The notes below the pieces were generated by a model. It worked only from the letters and a program-made list of their open reading frames with translations, was not told where the DNA came from and ran no database searches. The translations under genes and the position numbers were made by a program. A stretch of DNA of 64,000 nt from Gracilimonas sp017641085 (GTDB lineage Bacteria; Bacteroidota; Rhodothermia; Balneolales; Balneolaceae). Of this stretch, positions 39,124 to 48,338 are shown piece by piece. Position 1 is the stretch's first letter, and each line of letters begins with the position of its first letter. The DNA lies in assembly GCF_046115515.1 (NCBI RefSeq), contig NZ_CP175953.1. The stretch is one strand, 5' to 3'.

Positions 39124-39858
39124 TTACTCAAGAAAAGTTACTTTGCCTGTCTCTAAGTCATAGAACGCTCCGGCAATTACTACATCACCGTTTCTTTCCA
39201 GCTCGGCAATAATAGGGCTGTTTTCCCGCATTTCGGCAATCGTATTAACTACGTTGTTATTAACCACTTCAGTTACATAGTCATCGTTACTTGTTGAACG
39301 CTCGCCCGAATAGTTGGCAGTCATTTCAACAGCCGGTTCAATTTTGTCTAACATAGCGGTAATGTTGCCCATTTCAACTCCGTCGATTGCTGCTTTCACA
39401 GCACCGCAGCTTTTATGCCCCATTACTACAACAACTTTTGACCCGGCCACAGCGGTAGCAAACTCAGCACTTCCCAGAATGTCTTCATTAACGAAATTTC
39501 CGGCTACGCGGGCTACAAAAACATCGCCAACGCCTTTATCAAAAACTTGCTCTACAGGCACGCGGCTGTCAACACAAGACAATATAATTGCCTCAGGATA
39601 TTGACCAACTGCGGTTGCTTTCACTTGTTTCTGATAATCGGTTGGCGTGAGGTTGTTGTTAACAAAACTCTCATTACCGGCTTTCAGGCCGTTGAGAATT
39701 TGCTGTGGGGTTAATTCGCTCTGAGCCTCACTCGTCAAAACTTCTGATTTAAGTTCATTATTCGATGATTGTTCAGCATTCTGGCTTACACAAGCTGTCG
39801 AAAACAAAAGTGTTACTACTAATACCGGTAAAATGTTGGTTAAAAATAATTTTCTCAT
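39124..39858 (-). CDS. Beta-class carbonic anhydrase, exported lipoprotein form
   Basis: The 244-aa paralogue of the neighbouring enzyme carries an N-terminal lipoprotein signal (LLFSTACVSQ, Cys23). The zinc ligands are intact (LSCVDSRVPVEQ and VMGHKSCGAV). The mature part starts near ELTPQQILNGLKAGNESFVN. It probably hydrates CO2 or dehydrates bicarbonate in the periplasm while its sister works in the cytoplasm (inference). It sits 158 bases upstream of the sister and has its own terminator. Confidence 0.93.
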   Translation of the reverse strand: MRKLFLTNILPVLVVTLLFSTACVSQNAEQSSNNELKSEVLTSEAQSELTPQQILNGLKAGNESFVNNNLTPTDYQKQVKATAVGQYPEAIILSCVDSRVPVEQVFDKGVGDVFVARVAGNFVNEDILGSAEFATAVAGSKVVVVMGHKSCGAVKAAIDGVEMGNITAMLDKIEPAVEMTANYSGERSTSNDDYVTEVVNNNVVNTIAEMRENSPIIAELERNGDVVIAGAFYDLETGKVTFLE

Positions 39859-40020
39859 GGTCTTAAATTTTATTTGATAGCAGATATAATGATTCCATCA
39901 AGAGATCATAAACCCTAATCTCCCAGCAACACTTCTATATTCTTCGAGAAGTCTGCTGCAGTTCGTCTTATTCCTTCAGGGAATTGTAGTACAAAATGGA
40001 TGTATAATTTGCGGGTATGG

Positions 40021-40320
40021 TCAGACCATGTCGGGTGGCGGGATGAGAACCGGTGGGGTATATAGTTTAATCAATGATATAAACTCACCGGTAAGGTGCC
40101 TGTCATTGTAAATGTATGTTGCAGCAATATACTCATGCTCAATTTCATCTTCAGCCCCGGGTTCTTCAACAACATCCGGCATAGGGATAGCCGCTGCCGT
40201 TGAGGAAACAGCCGCAGGGTTTGACGGAATCAACCAGTCAAATTCGTGCATCATCGAAAATGCAAAGAACAGCACAGTCGATAGCACCACCTGTAATATG
40301 TAAGGCTTTATGAGCTTCAT
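40021..40320 (-). CDS. Small exported or membrane-anchored hypothetical protein
   Basis: A 99-aa frame with an N-terminal hydrophobic segment (~8-24, ILQVVLSTVLFFAFSMM), then an acidic middle (DVVEEPGAEDEIEHE) and a proline-rich end (PPVLIPPPDMV). I do not recognise a family. No Shine-Dalgarno is evident, but many real genes here lack one. It lies between the carbonic anhydrases and the SDR gene; coding status is uncertain. Confidence 0.45.
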   Translation of the reverse strand: MKLIKPYILQVVLSTVLFFAFSMMHEFDWLIPSNPAAVSSTAAAIPMPDVVEEPGAEDEIEHEYIAATYIYNDRHLTGEFISLIKLYTPPVLIPPPDMV

Positions 40321-40430
40321 GGGATTTAATTTGCTGTAAGAACTCAGGGTCTGAATCCAGAGTTCCCAAAAAGTTCGGAGATTTTAGTAGGTTATTCAAT
40401 CCTAAAAAACACAAATTATCTTAAACACGA

Positions 40431-41207
40431 ATGGATCTGAAAATCAACAACCACCTTTTTCTCATCTGCGGAGCGTCCAGCGGTTTTGGACGAGCCGTAG
40501 CCGAACGGTTAGTGCAGGAAGAGGCTAAAGTTATTGCCGTAGCCCGGAGGGAAGAGAAACTCAAGGAACTAAAAGATGACTACCCGGAACAGGTTCAGGT
40601 TTTTGCCGGCGACCTGACCGACAATCAAACCCTGACCGAGCTGGAGGCTTTGATGAAAGGCCGGAACCTGAGTGGCGTTCTTATAAACGCCGGAGGGCCG
40701 CCCGCACTTTCAGCTCTTGAAACTTCCATGGATCAATGGGATGATGCGTACCTCAACGTGCTGCGATGGAAAGTAGATCTCACCAAACGGTTGGTTCCCA
40801 TCTTCCAGAAACAGAATTACGGGCGTATTCTTTTTGTGGAAAGTCAGTCCATCAAGCAACCCATCCCCTCTTTGGTATTAAGCAATTCGTTGAGGGCTGC
40901 CGTGGCCGGTTTTGCAAAAACGCTTTCTCTGGAAATAGCAAAGCAGGGTATTACCGTAAACCTGATCGCGCCTGGATCTCATGAAACGCCAGCCATTCAG
41001 AGAGTAATCCAGAAAAGAGCGGAAGAGTCCGGCAAAGCATTGGACGAGGTAATAGCGGACATGGAGGCAAGCATTCCGGTGGGCAGAATGGGAACCGGTG
41101 AGGAATTTGCATCGCTTGCAGCATGGCTGCTGTCTCCACATTCCGGATATGTTACCGGCCAAACCATCAGCCACGATGGGGGTAACATTAAAGGGTTGTT
41201 TGGGTAA
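40431..41207 (+). CDS. Atypical short-chain dehydrogenase/reductase
   Basis: A 258-aa Rossmann-fold protein of the SDR family. The cofactor motif GASSGFG is at 14-20 and the NAG motif occurs in LINAGGP. In place of the catalytic YxxxK it reads LVLSNSLRAAVAG, so Tyr becomes Ser and Lys becomes Arg. The rest of the fold and the C-terminal GQTISHDGGNIKGLFG are conserved. This LSN-x-x-R pattern defines a known divergent SDR group annotated as 3-oxoacyl-ACP reductase-like; its activity is unproven. Confidence 0.88.
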   Translation: MDLKINNHLFLICGASSGFGRAVAERLVQEEAKVIAVARREEKLKELKDDYPEQVQVFAGDLTDNQTLTELEALMKGRNLSGVLINAGGPPALSALETSMDQWDDAYLNVLRWKVDLTKRLVPIFQKQNYGRILFVESQSIKQPIPSLVLSNSLRAAVAGFAKTLSLEIAKQGITVNLIAPGSHETPAIQRVIQKRAEESGKALDEVIADMEASIPVGRMGTGEEFASLAAWLLSPHSGYVTGQTISHDGGNIKGLFG

Positions 41208-41516
41208 GCTACTCAGACTAACCCACGCAGTTTTTTTAAGGTCAGGCTGAGCGATTAAGTATTTTTCCCTAAAACAGTTTTGCTCATTACGCTTTTAACC
41301 TCTTCTGTCTTCTCCTTAACAAGGAGAGGGAGTCTTGATTCTCGGGAGTGCGAAACACAGTCACAGTAATCCTATAATCAAGCTAATCAAGGTTCCTTAG
41401 TTTTTGAGTCTTGATTAACAGGATTGAAAGATTGCCTTGATAAAATCTAAGTAGAATACAACTTTGGTCATTGGAGCTTGGAACTTGGGATTTGGGATTT
41501 AATCCCTGCAAACCCT
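41208..41516. other. Intergenic region between SDR and YbbR genes
   Basis: About 310 bases between convergent genes. It contains an imperfect inverted repeat (41368-41382 against 41410-41425, differing in two positions) built on the CTTGATTA and AGGATT words. I see no open frame or clear terminator beyond this. Confidence 0.5.
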
Positions 41517-42527
41517 CTAATTCAACACCGTAAAATAAGCCACTGCTTTCGGTTGAAAGCTTCGGAGGCGCAGCTCAAATTGTTCGGCTGTCTGTTCAAT
41601 ATCAGGGGTTACGAAACCGGTAGAGTCTTCAAGGATTTTCGCATACGGAACGTACACTTCGTACGGCCTTATTTTTTCTACCTCCGCATACTGCTCGATG
41701 GGCACATCAAACCTGATGGTAACAGATGACGGATTATAGTTTACATTCTGTCCACGTGGCAACCCTCTGGTGCGTATATACACAGTGGTTTCCCCTTCGG
41801 TAAACTCTGATACATCCGCATTATAGGTAATCTCATTCTCTGAAAGTTCTACCACACCGATTGCATCTTCAAGGGGCAGCGTAACTGAAATATCTTCCCG
41901 AATGCCTTCCAACCTCAGCGTATCCTGAACTTCCCATTCCGTAATATCTTCGATGCGTGATTGTGCCCCGGTAACGGTGATACTATCCGGACTGTACGTG
42001 GGCTCTCCGACTAATCCAAAACGGGGTTGAAAGTTAAGGTCCGTGTTTATTTTTACCGGGACTCTCTTGGATATCTTTGGTTCCATATTCACCGACAACA
42101 ACAGGGGCTGAACCTTGGCCACATCTATTTCCTGCAGGTAACTCAAGCGCTGGCGAACCTGATCAAACAGGTTTATCTCACTTTCTTCGATGTTTATGAC
42201 CACCGTAGGGGGATCGTTATATAAGTTCAGCAGCTGCCAGCCATCACCTGAAACGCTCACCTGCACAAACTCGGGCAGGTCTTCCGTCAGGGCCATGTTT
42301 TCAGGCACATTTCCCGGTTCAACCGGAATGTTGATGGTGATGTTAAAGCTCCCGCTCAAATTCACAATAAACCACAGCGAAATTGCCATGATGTAGGCTC
42401 CCACAAACACGACCACCTTTTCCCGCCTGATGAAACGCATTTCTGTTTCCTCGGTACCGGGCTTGGTGCCGGGCTTCAAAAAAGCCTTGAGCCGTCTAAT
42501 AAATTCATTGTCTGTAATGTCAGCCAT
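41517..42527 (-). CDS. YbbR-domain protein (CdaR-like)
   Basis: A 336-aa protein with one N-terminal membrane helix (~35-55, VVVFVGAYIMAISLWFIVNL) and repeated YbbR beta domains outside the membrane (NITINIPVEPGNVPENMAL, PEFVQVSVSGDGWQLLNL, ITVTGAQSRIEDI, SSVTIRFDVP). YbbR proteins act as partners of the diadenylate cyclase CdaA in some bacteria; cdaA is not in this window, so the link is by family only. It follows the DciA-like gene on the same strand. Confidence 0.8.
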   Translation of the reverse strand: MADITDNEFIRRLKAFLKPGTKPGTEETEMRFIRREKVVVFVGAYIMAISLWFIVNLSGSFNITINIPVEPGNVPENMALTEDLPEFVQVSVSGDGWQLLNLYNDPPTVVINIEESEINLFDQVRQRLSYLQEIDVAKVQPLLLSVNMEPKISKRVPVKINTDLNFQPRFGLVGEPTYSPDSITVTGAQSRIEDITEWEVQDTLRLEGIREDISVTLPLEDAIGVVELSENEITYNADVSEFTEGETTVYIRTRGLPRGQNVNYNPSSVTIRFDVPIEQYAEVEKIRPYEVYVPYAKILEDSTGFVTPDIEQTAEQFELRLRSFQPKAVAYFTVLN

Positions 42528-42561
42528 AGCCGAATATAGATGCAGGATTAAGGTTAATCAA

Positions 42562-42855
42562 CTAACTGCGCACAATGATGTCGCCTATGACATCGCCTTT
42601 TACTTTAGCATTCAATTTTTTGGCGATGCTGAACCGGTTTCCGTGAATTTCATGCCGCCACGATGGATGCTTGACTCGCATCACCAATTTATTCCCTTCA
42701 AAGTGAAGATCTTCCACCTCCGAGGCCATTCGCTTGCCAACTATATCCTCAAAAGCCGATAAAATCATTCCCTGTTTAAGCTTCTTTTTCTGCGGAAATT
42801 TTTCCAGAAACTCTTCAAGAACGGACCCTAATGATTTTGGCGTATCAAATCTCAT
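42562..42855 (-). CDS. DUF721/DciA-like protein
   Basis: A 97-aa protein of the DUF721 family: LGSVLEEFLEKFPQKKKLKQ, then SAFEDIVGKRMASEVEDL, then LVMRVKHPSWRHEIHGNR. Members related to DciA load the replicative helicase in bacteria lacking DnaC/DnaI. Its stop is close to the YbbR gene and its start abuts the recF stop with no gap, so it shares a transcript with recF. The position 7 kb from the oriC candidate supports a replication role (inference). Confidence 0.85.
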   Translation of the reverse strand: MRFDTPKSLGSVLEEFLEKFPQKKKLKQGMILSAFEDIVGKRMASEVEDLHFEGNKLVMRVKHPSWRHEIHGNRFSIAKKLNAKVKGDVIGDIIVRS

Positions 42856-43989
42856 CTATCTAATCACCTCGTTTATTTCACCGGCTTCTACTTTATACAA
42901 CCGGTTGTTTGTTCCATCAAAGGTAACATAATCTTCGAAAGGAACCGGATTGGCGGAAGTTATGAATATTTGACCTTTATGTTGTTGAAGGGCATCGAGT
43001 AAAATTTCTGTTTTACGGGGATCGAGGTCGCCGAATACATCGTCCAGCATCAGGATGGGCAAGTCGTCCAGTTCATCAGAATAATAGTGAAGCTGGGCCA
43101 GCTTCAGCGAAAGTGCAAAAAGCCGGTGCTGCCCCTGCGACCCGTACCGGCGAAGCTCAAAATCATCCAGGTAAAAAACAATTTCATCGCGATGCGGGCC
43201 AATGGTGGTGATCTCCCGTTCAATTTCTTTGGGTTGAGCCGATTCCAACTGCTCATAATATTCTTTCTCGATGGCTTCCACATCTTCTGACGGCGAACAA
43301 AATGTCTGATATTCAAGGTTCGTAGTAAGGTCCATACCGGATATCATCGCATAGTCTTTCTCCAGGTAAGCCTTCAGATTTTCAAGCACTTCATAGCGTT
43401 TGGCAACAATACGGGCTCCTGCTTCCACCAGCTGAACATTCCATGGCTCCAGGTAAGCCTCCAGTACCGAAACCGGACCGCGGTATTCCTGCAGCAACGA
43501 ATTGCGTTGTTTCCGAACCCGCCGGTATTCAATCAGGTCACGAAGATAGGCAGGCGAAATTTGACTAATGAAGGCATCAATAAAGCTACGCCGTTCTGTA
43601 GGCCCTTCCAGCGTCAACTTTTTGTCATCGGGAGTCAGAGTAACAACCGGGACCATACCAATTAAATCTGACAGGCGCTCGAGCGGGGAGTCATTCACGA
43701 AAATCTTTTTCCCATCTCCGCGGGAATAGGAGCAGGAAACATCAAATTCCGATCGTATTTGTCCTTCAAAGTGGCCTTTAATCATAAAGTAACTTTCGTC
43801 CTGATTAACCACATATATATCGGTATTGGAAACAAAACTTCGCGACATACACAGGTAATGAATGGCGTCAATCAGGCTGGTTTTGCCTGATCCATTTGGG
43901 CCGGTGATAACATTGAGATGAGGCGCCCAATCCACCTTGGTTTCCAGGTGATTCCGAAAATTAAGCAGTTCAGTGTGAGTGTTTCGCAT
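42856..43989 (-). CDS. recF: DNA replication and repair protein RecF
   Basis: RecF loads RecA at single-strand gaps with RecO and RecR. This 377-aa SMC-like ATPase has Walker A GPNGSGKT at 30-37, a signature region RRYGSQGQHRLFALSLKLAQ, and Walker B PILMLDDVFGDLD. It lies 6 kb from dnaA rather than beside it, followed directly by the DciA-like gene. Confidence 0.97.
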   Translation of the reverse strand: MRNTHTELLNFRNHLETKVDWAPHLNVITGPNGSGKTSLIDAIHYLCMSRSFVSNTDIYVVNQDESYFMIKGHFEGQIRSEFDVSCSYSRGDGKKIFVNDSPLERLSDLIGMVPVVTLTPDDKKLTLEGPTERRSFIDAFISQISPAYLRDLIEYRRVRKQRNSLLQEYRGPVSVLEAYLEPWNVQLVEAGARIVAKRYEVLENLKAYLEKDYAMISGMDLTTNLEYQTFCSPSEDVEAIEKEYYEQLESAQPKEIEREITTIGPHRDEIVFYLDDFELRRYGSQGQHRLFALSLKLAQLHYYSDELDDLPILMLDDVFGDLDPRKTEILLDALQQHKGQIFITSANPVPFEDYVTFDGTNNRLYKVEAGEINEVIR

Positions 43990-44035
43990 ACGTTACATGG
44001 TACGCATTCTGATGGTTTTACGCAGATTCATTTCA

Positions 44036-44074
44036 CACAAAAAAGAGCCGCCTTTGGCAAGAAAGAACGGCTCT
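44036..44074 (-). terminator. Terminator after the DUF3592 gene
   Basis: On the minus strand AGAGCCG and CGGCTCT form a 7-bp stem (44068-44074 with 44044-44050) around a 17-base loop, followed by TTTTTT. Confidence 0.75.
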
Positions 44075-44120
44075 GAAAAAGCTACTATGTATTCAGTAAG
44101 AGCGATCTCAAAGCCATTCC

Positions 44121-45131
44121 TTACAAATTAATTTGTTTTCTCTGCTTTCGGAAAGCTGAAACCGATGCAGCAACCCCTGCAGAGGCAAATAAAATCCCAA
44201 ACAGTCCTACAAAAATGGAAATGGCCCAATTGAAAATACCTTTATCAATAATGGCATTGTTTGGGTTGTCCGGAGCATGAAGCACTTCTACCACTTCACC
44301 CCTGCTGTACGACGGTGGATTGCTGCCGGTATCGTGCCGGAAAGTGATGGCATCAAATGAACCGTTCGGGGAATACTCCACAATGGGATAATACGTATAG
44401 CCGTCATCACTTCGGCTTTCATGAAAATCAATTACGGTGCCCGACGCAGGTATTGCTTCCTGTAAAAAATGATAGCGTTCTACTCCTAAATAAACTCCCA
44501 ATGCCAGCACTCCCAAACCAACAAAGGTAAATACCGGTCCTACGATTTTGGTAGCCTTAGCTTGTTTAGTTTGTACTTCCTGAATTTTTGCAGGTTCTCG
44601 GATGATATTCTTTGCAGCATCCTGGGTGTCTTTATTTGCATTCTTTACTACTTCCTTCAGTTCATCCAGCGAGTCGATTCCCTTAGACTTTAGCATTCTT
44701 CGGAAAGAAAAGGCAATCAGCATAAAGGTTCCTAGAGAGTACAGGATATTCCATACCGAGAAGTTGAAAATGGAAAAGAAGACAACACAAAAAATACCTC
44801 CAAAAACCATCAGGAAAAGCCCAGCATAATAGGGCATATTGGACTTTAAACGGGGAGTTTTACCTGCCACGTAAATAACATCTACTTCCTGCCCTATTTG
44901 ATATGAAGGATTGCTGCTCCCGTATCTTCCGGTAAATTCCCCAAAATAACTTTGCACTACCGGGTTATAAATGGTGCTGCCTTTGGATCCGGAGGAGGTT
45001 TTAAAACCGATTATTTTTCCCCTGGTTTCTGCGGAAATCCGCACATAGCTGATGTGGTCATAAATCAAGTACACCCCAAGCCCGAATACAAAACTTCCGA
45101 TGATGAAGAATAAAATTTCCATGACCCACAT
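44121..45131 (-). CDS. Membrane protein with two DUF3592-like modules
   Basis: A 336-aa inner-membrane protein. It contains two similar units: helix, then an extracytoplasmic beta module (RGKIIGFKTSSGSKGSTIYN through SYQIGQEVDVIY), two helices, a charged cytoplasmic linker at ~150-195, then again helix, module (SGTVIDFHESRSDDGYTYYP through SYSRGEVVEVLHAP) and a last helix. This looks like an internal duplication of a DUF3592 unit. Its function is unknown. A start at the second methionine (45122) is possible. Confidence 0.75.
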   Translation of the reverse strand: MWVMEILFFIIGSFVFGLGVYLIYDHISYVRISAETRGKIIGFKTSSGSKGSTIYNPVVQSYFGEFTGRYGSSNPSYQIGQEVDVIYVAGKTPRLKSNMPYYAGLFLMVFGGIFCVVFFSIFNFSVWNILYSLGTFMLIAFSFRRMLKSKGIDSLDELKEVVKNANKDTQDAAKNIIREPAKIQEVQTKQAKATKIVGPVFTFVGLGVLALGVYLGVERYHFLQEAIPASGTVIDFHESRSDDGYTYYPIVEYSPNGSFDAITFRHDTGSNPPSYSRGEVVEVLHAPDNPNNAIIDKGIFNWAISIFVGLFGILFASAGVAASVSAFRKQRKQINL

Positions 45132-45146
45132 TTAACAAAACTGCAT

Positions 45147-45176
45147 AAAAAAAGCCATCACTAATGTGACGGCTTT
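45147..45176 (-). terminator. Terminator after eno
   Basis: On the minus strand AAAGCCGTCAC and GTGATGGCTTT form an 11-bp stem (one G-U) with a 4-base loop, followed by a run of T. It lies 25 bases beyond the eno stop. Confidence 0.85.
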
Positions 45177-45200
45177 CTTTGTGTTAAGTACCTGGGTTTT

Positions 45201-46487
45201 TTAGAGTCCAAAGGCGTCATGACCCAGGAAAATGGCTGAATCGCCCAGCTGTTCTTCAATACGAATCAGCTGATTGTATTTTGCAATTCGGTCGGTACGG
45301 CTCATGGAACCGGTTTTAATCTGGCCGGCATTGGTGGCCACGGCAAGATCCGCGATGGTCACGTCTTCCGTTTCACCAGAACGGTGAGAAATAACGGCGG
45401 TGTAGCCATTCTTGTGAGCCATTTCTATGGCATCCAGGGTTTCGGTAATTGTACCAATCTGGTTTACTTTGATAAGAATGGAATTTGCAATGCCCCGTTC
45501 AATTCCGGTTGCCAAACGCTCAGTATTGGTCACAAACAAGTCATCACCAACAAGCTGTACTTTATCGCCTACCGCTTCCGTAAGCTTTTTCCAGGCATCC
45601 CAGTCGTTTTCAGCTAGTCCGTCTTCAATAGAGATAATCGGGTATTTTTCTACCCACTCACTCCAGAACTCAACCATGGCATCGGTATCTTTTTTGGAAC
45701 CGTCACTCCATTTGAATTCATACAAACCGGACTCGGTGTTATAAAACTCAGAAGCAGCCGGGTCGAGAGCAATCAGTACATCTTCTTCCGGAGTATAACC
45801 GGCTTTCTCAATGGCAGTCAGAATTACCTCAACCGCTTCTTCATTGGATTTCAGGTTTGGAGCAAAACCACCTTCATCCCCTACAGCGGTGCTGTATCCT
45901 TTATCAGACAGCACTTTTTTCAAGTTATGAAATACTTCAGCTCCAATTTGAAGGGCGTTACTGAACGACTGAGCTCCTGCCGGCATAATCATAAACTCCT
46001 GCAGGTCCACGCTGTTATCGGCGTGGGAGCCTCCGTTAATGATATTCATCATCGGCAGCGGCATTACTTTGGCATTCACTCCGCCAACATATCTCCAAAG
46101 CGGCATTCCCAATTCTTCAGCTGCAGCTTTAGCAGTTGCCATAGATACACCAAGGATGGCGTTTGCACCAAGCTTGGCTTTATTCGGGGTTCCGTCCAGC
46201 TCCAGCAGCAAGTCGTCTAAATCAATCTGCCCAAAAACAGAAAGACCACGAAATTCTTCAGCTATGATCGTATTTACGTTATCAACCGCTTTTAAAACAC
46301 TTTTACCCAAATAGTAATCCTTGTCTCCATCGCGTAATTCAACAGCTTCATGTTCACCTGTTGATGCGCCTGAGGGAACGGCAGCCCGACCAACGGTACC
46401 CGTATCCAAAGTTACATCTACCTCTACGGTTGGGTTACCCCGCGAATCGATCACTTGTCTTGCATGAACGTCTTCAATAAAACTCAT
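45201..46487 (-). CDS. eno: Enolase
   Basis: It converts 2-phosphoglycerate to phosphoenolpyruvate in glycolysis. The 428-aa protein has the substrate loop GGSHADNSVDLQEFMIMP, metal ligands in IALDPAASEF, SIEDGLAENDW and LVGDDLFVTN, the catalytic lysine in ILIKVNQIGT, and the signature SHRSGETEDVTIADLAV. It is of standard length and appears monocistronic, with a terminator behind it. Confidence 0.98.
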   Translation of the reverse strand: MSFIEDVHARQVIDSRGNPTVEVDVTLDTGTVGRAAVPSGASTGEHEAVELRDGDKDYYLGKSVLKAVDNVNTIIAEEFRGLSVFGQIDLDDLLLELDGTPNKAKLGANAILGVSMATAKAAAEELGMPLWRYVGGVNAKVMPLPMMNIINGGSHADNSVDLQEFMIMPAGAQSFSNALQIGAEVFHNLKKVLSDKGYSTAVGDEGGFAPNLKSNEEAVEVILTAIEKAGYTPEEDVLIALDPAASEFYNTESGLYEFKWSDGSKKDTDAMVEFWSEWVEKYPIISIEDGLAENDWDAWKKLTEAVGDKVQLVGDDLFVTNTERLATGIERGIANSILIKVNQIGTITETLDAIEMAHKNGYTAVISHRSGETEDVTIADLAVATNAGQIKTGSMSRTDRIAKYNQLIRIEEQLGDSAIFLGHDAFGL

Positions 46488-46545
46488 TATAATTTCTCCG
46501 ATTAATAGTTAGTGAGATTAGTCAATAAAGGTACTACGATTTAAC

Positions 46546-47316
46546 ATGTACTTAAAGCCATTTCACATGAACTTTCGTAACTTTGTTGAAGATTATATTA
46601 ACTCAAAACCATTTTTAGCTTTGTCTTCACATCCCTGGATTATCCTTTTTGATATCGACGGCACCCTTCTCTCAGTAAACAGCAGCTATAACCGAACCCA
46701 CCTTCGCAGAATTCTGGATGAACTCGGAATTGACTATCCGGATATGGAAAACGATTCATTTTCGGGTAGAACAGATCACGATATCTTCACTTCGTTCTTA
46801 GTCAATCATGATTATGATGAAGAATTATATCAGCAGTATAAATCACTCTATCTCGATTATTTGGAGAATCTACTGCTCAAAAAAAAGGAAATGGTAACCC
46901 GGCTTCCACATATCGATGAAGCGCTGGAGTATTTTTTTGAAGGGGATTTCATCTGTGGACTTTTAACCGGTAACTACCCACAAGCGGCCCAAATCAAATT
47001 GCAGGCAGCAGATATTAACCGGGATTTTTCTTTTGGTGCCTTCGGTGAGTTGGAAAAAGACAGAAATAAACTGCCTCATATTGCAATGGATCAGTTTCAT
47101 AAACTTTACGATACCAAACCTGATCCATCTCGTTTTATAATCTTGGGTGACACTCCCCGGGATGTTGAATGCGCCAACAAAGCCGGCATGAAGTGTGTAG
47201 CAGTAACGACCGGAAAATACAGCAGAGATGAATTAGCTGAACATGAACCGGATTTGATTATTGACAGCCTATCAAATCCGGACCAATGGTTTGGTAAAGT
47301 AGTGGCGGGTGTTTAG
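46546..47316 (+). CDS. HAD-superfamily phosphatase
   Basis: A 256-aa hydrolase of the phosphoglycolate phosphatase/beta-phosphoglucomutase type. Motif I is FDIDGTL at about 35-41 with the two aspartates, motif II is the threonine in GLLTGNYP, and motif IV is ILGDTPRDVECANKAG. The alpha-helical cap lies at about 50-130. ATG at 46567 (MNFRNF) is a plausible alternative start. It is divergent from eno. Substrate unknown. Confidence 0.88.
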   Translation: MYLKPFHMNFRNFVEDYINSKPFLALSSHPWIILFDIDGTLLSVNSSYNRTHLRRILDELGIDYPDMENDSFSGRTDHDIFTSFLVNHDYDEELYQQYKSLYLDYLENLLLKKKEMVTRLPHIDEALEYFFEGDFICGLLTGNYPQAAQIKLQAADINRDFSFGAFGELEKDRNKLPHIAMDQFHKLYDTKPDPSRFIILGDTPRDVECANKAGMKCVAVTTGKYSRDELAEHEPDLIIDSLSNPDQWFGKVVAGV

Positions 47317-47317
47317 G

Positions 47318-48181
47318 CTACCACATCCACCCGAAGATAAAGGAGATCTGGGCGGTCCCGAAATATTTTCGGGGATCGTTGGCTTTTTCAAGCGGAGCCT
47401 GACCTACGCTCCCATCTCCCAAAAGAACCGGAACCGCATTTATATCTGAAAATCCACATGGGTTAACAGGCTGCTGATTGATCCTGCTTAAGTCGGGCTG
47501 GCAAGGCTCCAGCACCTGGATTCCATCCGAAAAGTAATTCATGGTATATCCAAACTGCACGCTCGACAGATTAGCAAACTTCTCTCCGAAATCAACACCT
47601 ATTACAAACTCCCCGCCAAAGCCCCAGTGGGTTTCTGAATCACCCCAACCGGAAAATACATCGTTCACTCTTTCTGACCGGCCATAAATTCCGGTATCAT
47701 TTTCACGAAAACCATTTTCGGTTACATCATTAAAATAGGCATAAGAAACGGCGAAAGTAGGTCCTGCACTCAGCGAGCTATACACTCTGAAATTGTCGGA
47801 AATTTCATCTGCGAAAAATCTTTTCTTCAACCCTATATATAAAGGAACGGCCATCACCCGCTGATACTTCTCCGGAACGGTTTTAAATCCAAAAGTATAG
47901 TCAATGAATGTTTGCTCGGTAGGATCTTTGAGGCCTGTCATTTTCAATGTAATCAAGGCTTCGGTATAGGAATTCAACCCAAAACGAAACTGCCCGCCGG
48001 CTCCTACCCCGAAATCATTTAGCGAAAAATTAAAGCCAAATCCTGTTCGGTATCCTTCATCATATAAGTTCCTCGGAACTTCCTTTTCCTGCACTTCCGG
48101 CTCACCAAATTGCGCAAAAGCATGATTTCCAACCCAAAAAAGAGAAAAGAGAAGCGTAAAAAAGATCAATTTTTTCATCAA
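47318..48181 (-). CDS. Outer-membrane beta-barrel protein
   Basis: A 287-aa exported protein with a signal peptide ending NHAFAQF. Amphipathic strands alternate throughout (GFGFNFSLNDFGVGAGGQFR, SSVQFGYTMNYFSDG), and the chain ends in ISFIFGWMW, an aromatic C-terminus typical of BAM substrates. A cysteine pair (EPCQP and NPCGF) lies in one predicted loop. No specific family is recognised. Confidence 0.75.
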   Translation of the reverse strand: MMKKLIFFTLLFSLFWVGNHAFAQFGEPEVQEKEVPRNLYDEGYRTGFGFNFSLNDFGVGAGGQFRFGLNSYTEALITLKMTGLKDPTEQTFIDYTFGFKTVPEKYQRVMAVPLYIGLKKRFFADEISDNFRVYSSLSAGPTFAVSYAYFNDVTENGFRENDTGIYGRSERVNDVFSGWGDSETHWGFGGEFVIGVDFGEKFANLSSVQFGYTMNYFSDGIQVLEPCQPDLSRINQQPVNPCGFSDINAVPVLLGDGSVGQAPLEKANDPRKYFGTAQISFIFGWMW

Positions 48182-48338
48182 AAAAGTGGGTTTATGAATG
48201 TTTTGAGTGCATTGTCAGTTTTGTAAACGAAAATTTGTCCTTTTTCTTATTGCCTTAAAGCAATAACCTGTTATTTTCAGCACAAATTTCGATATACACA
48301 CAACATTCCTCTAAAATAATTAATTCAAGCTACAAAGC

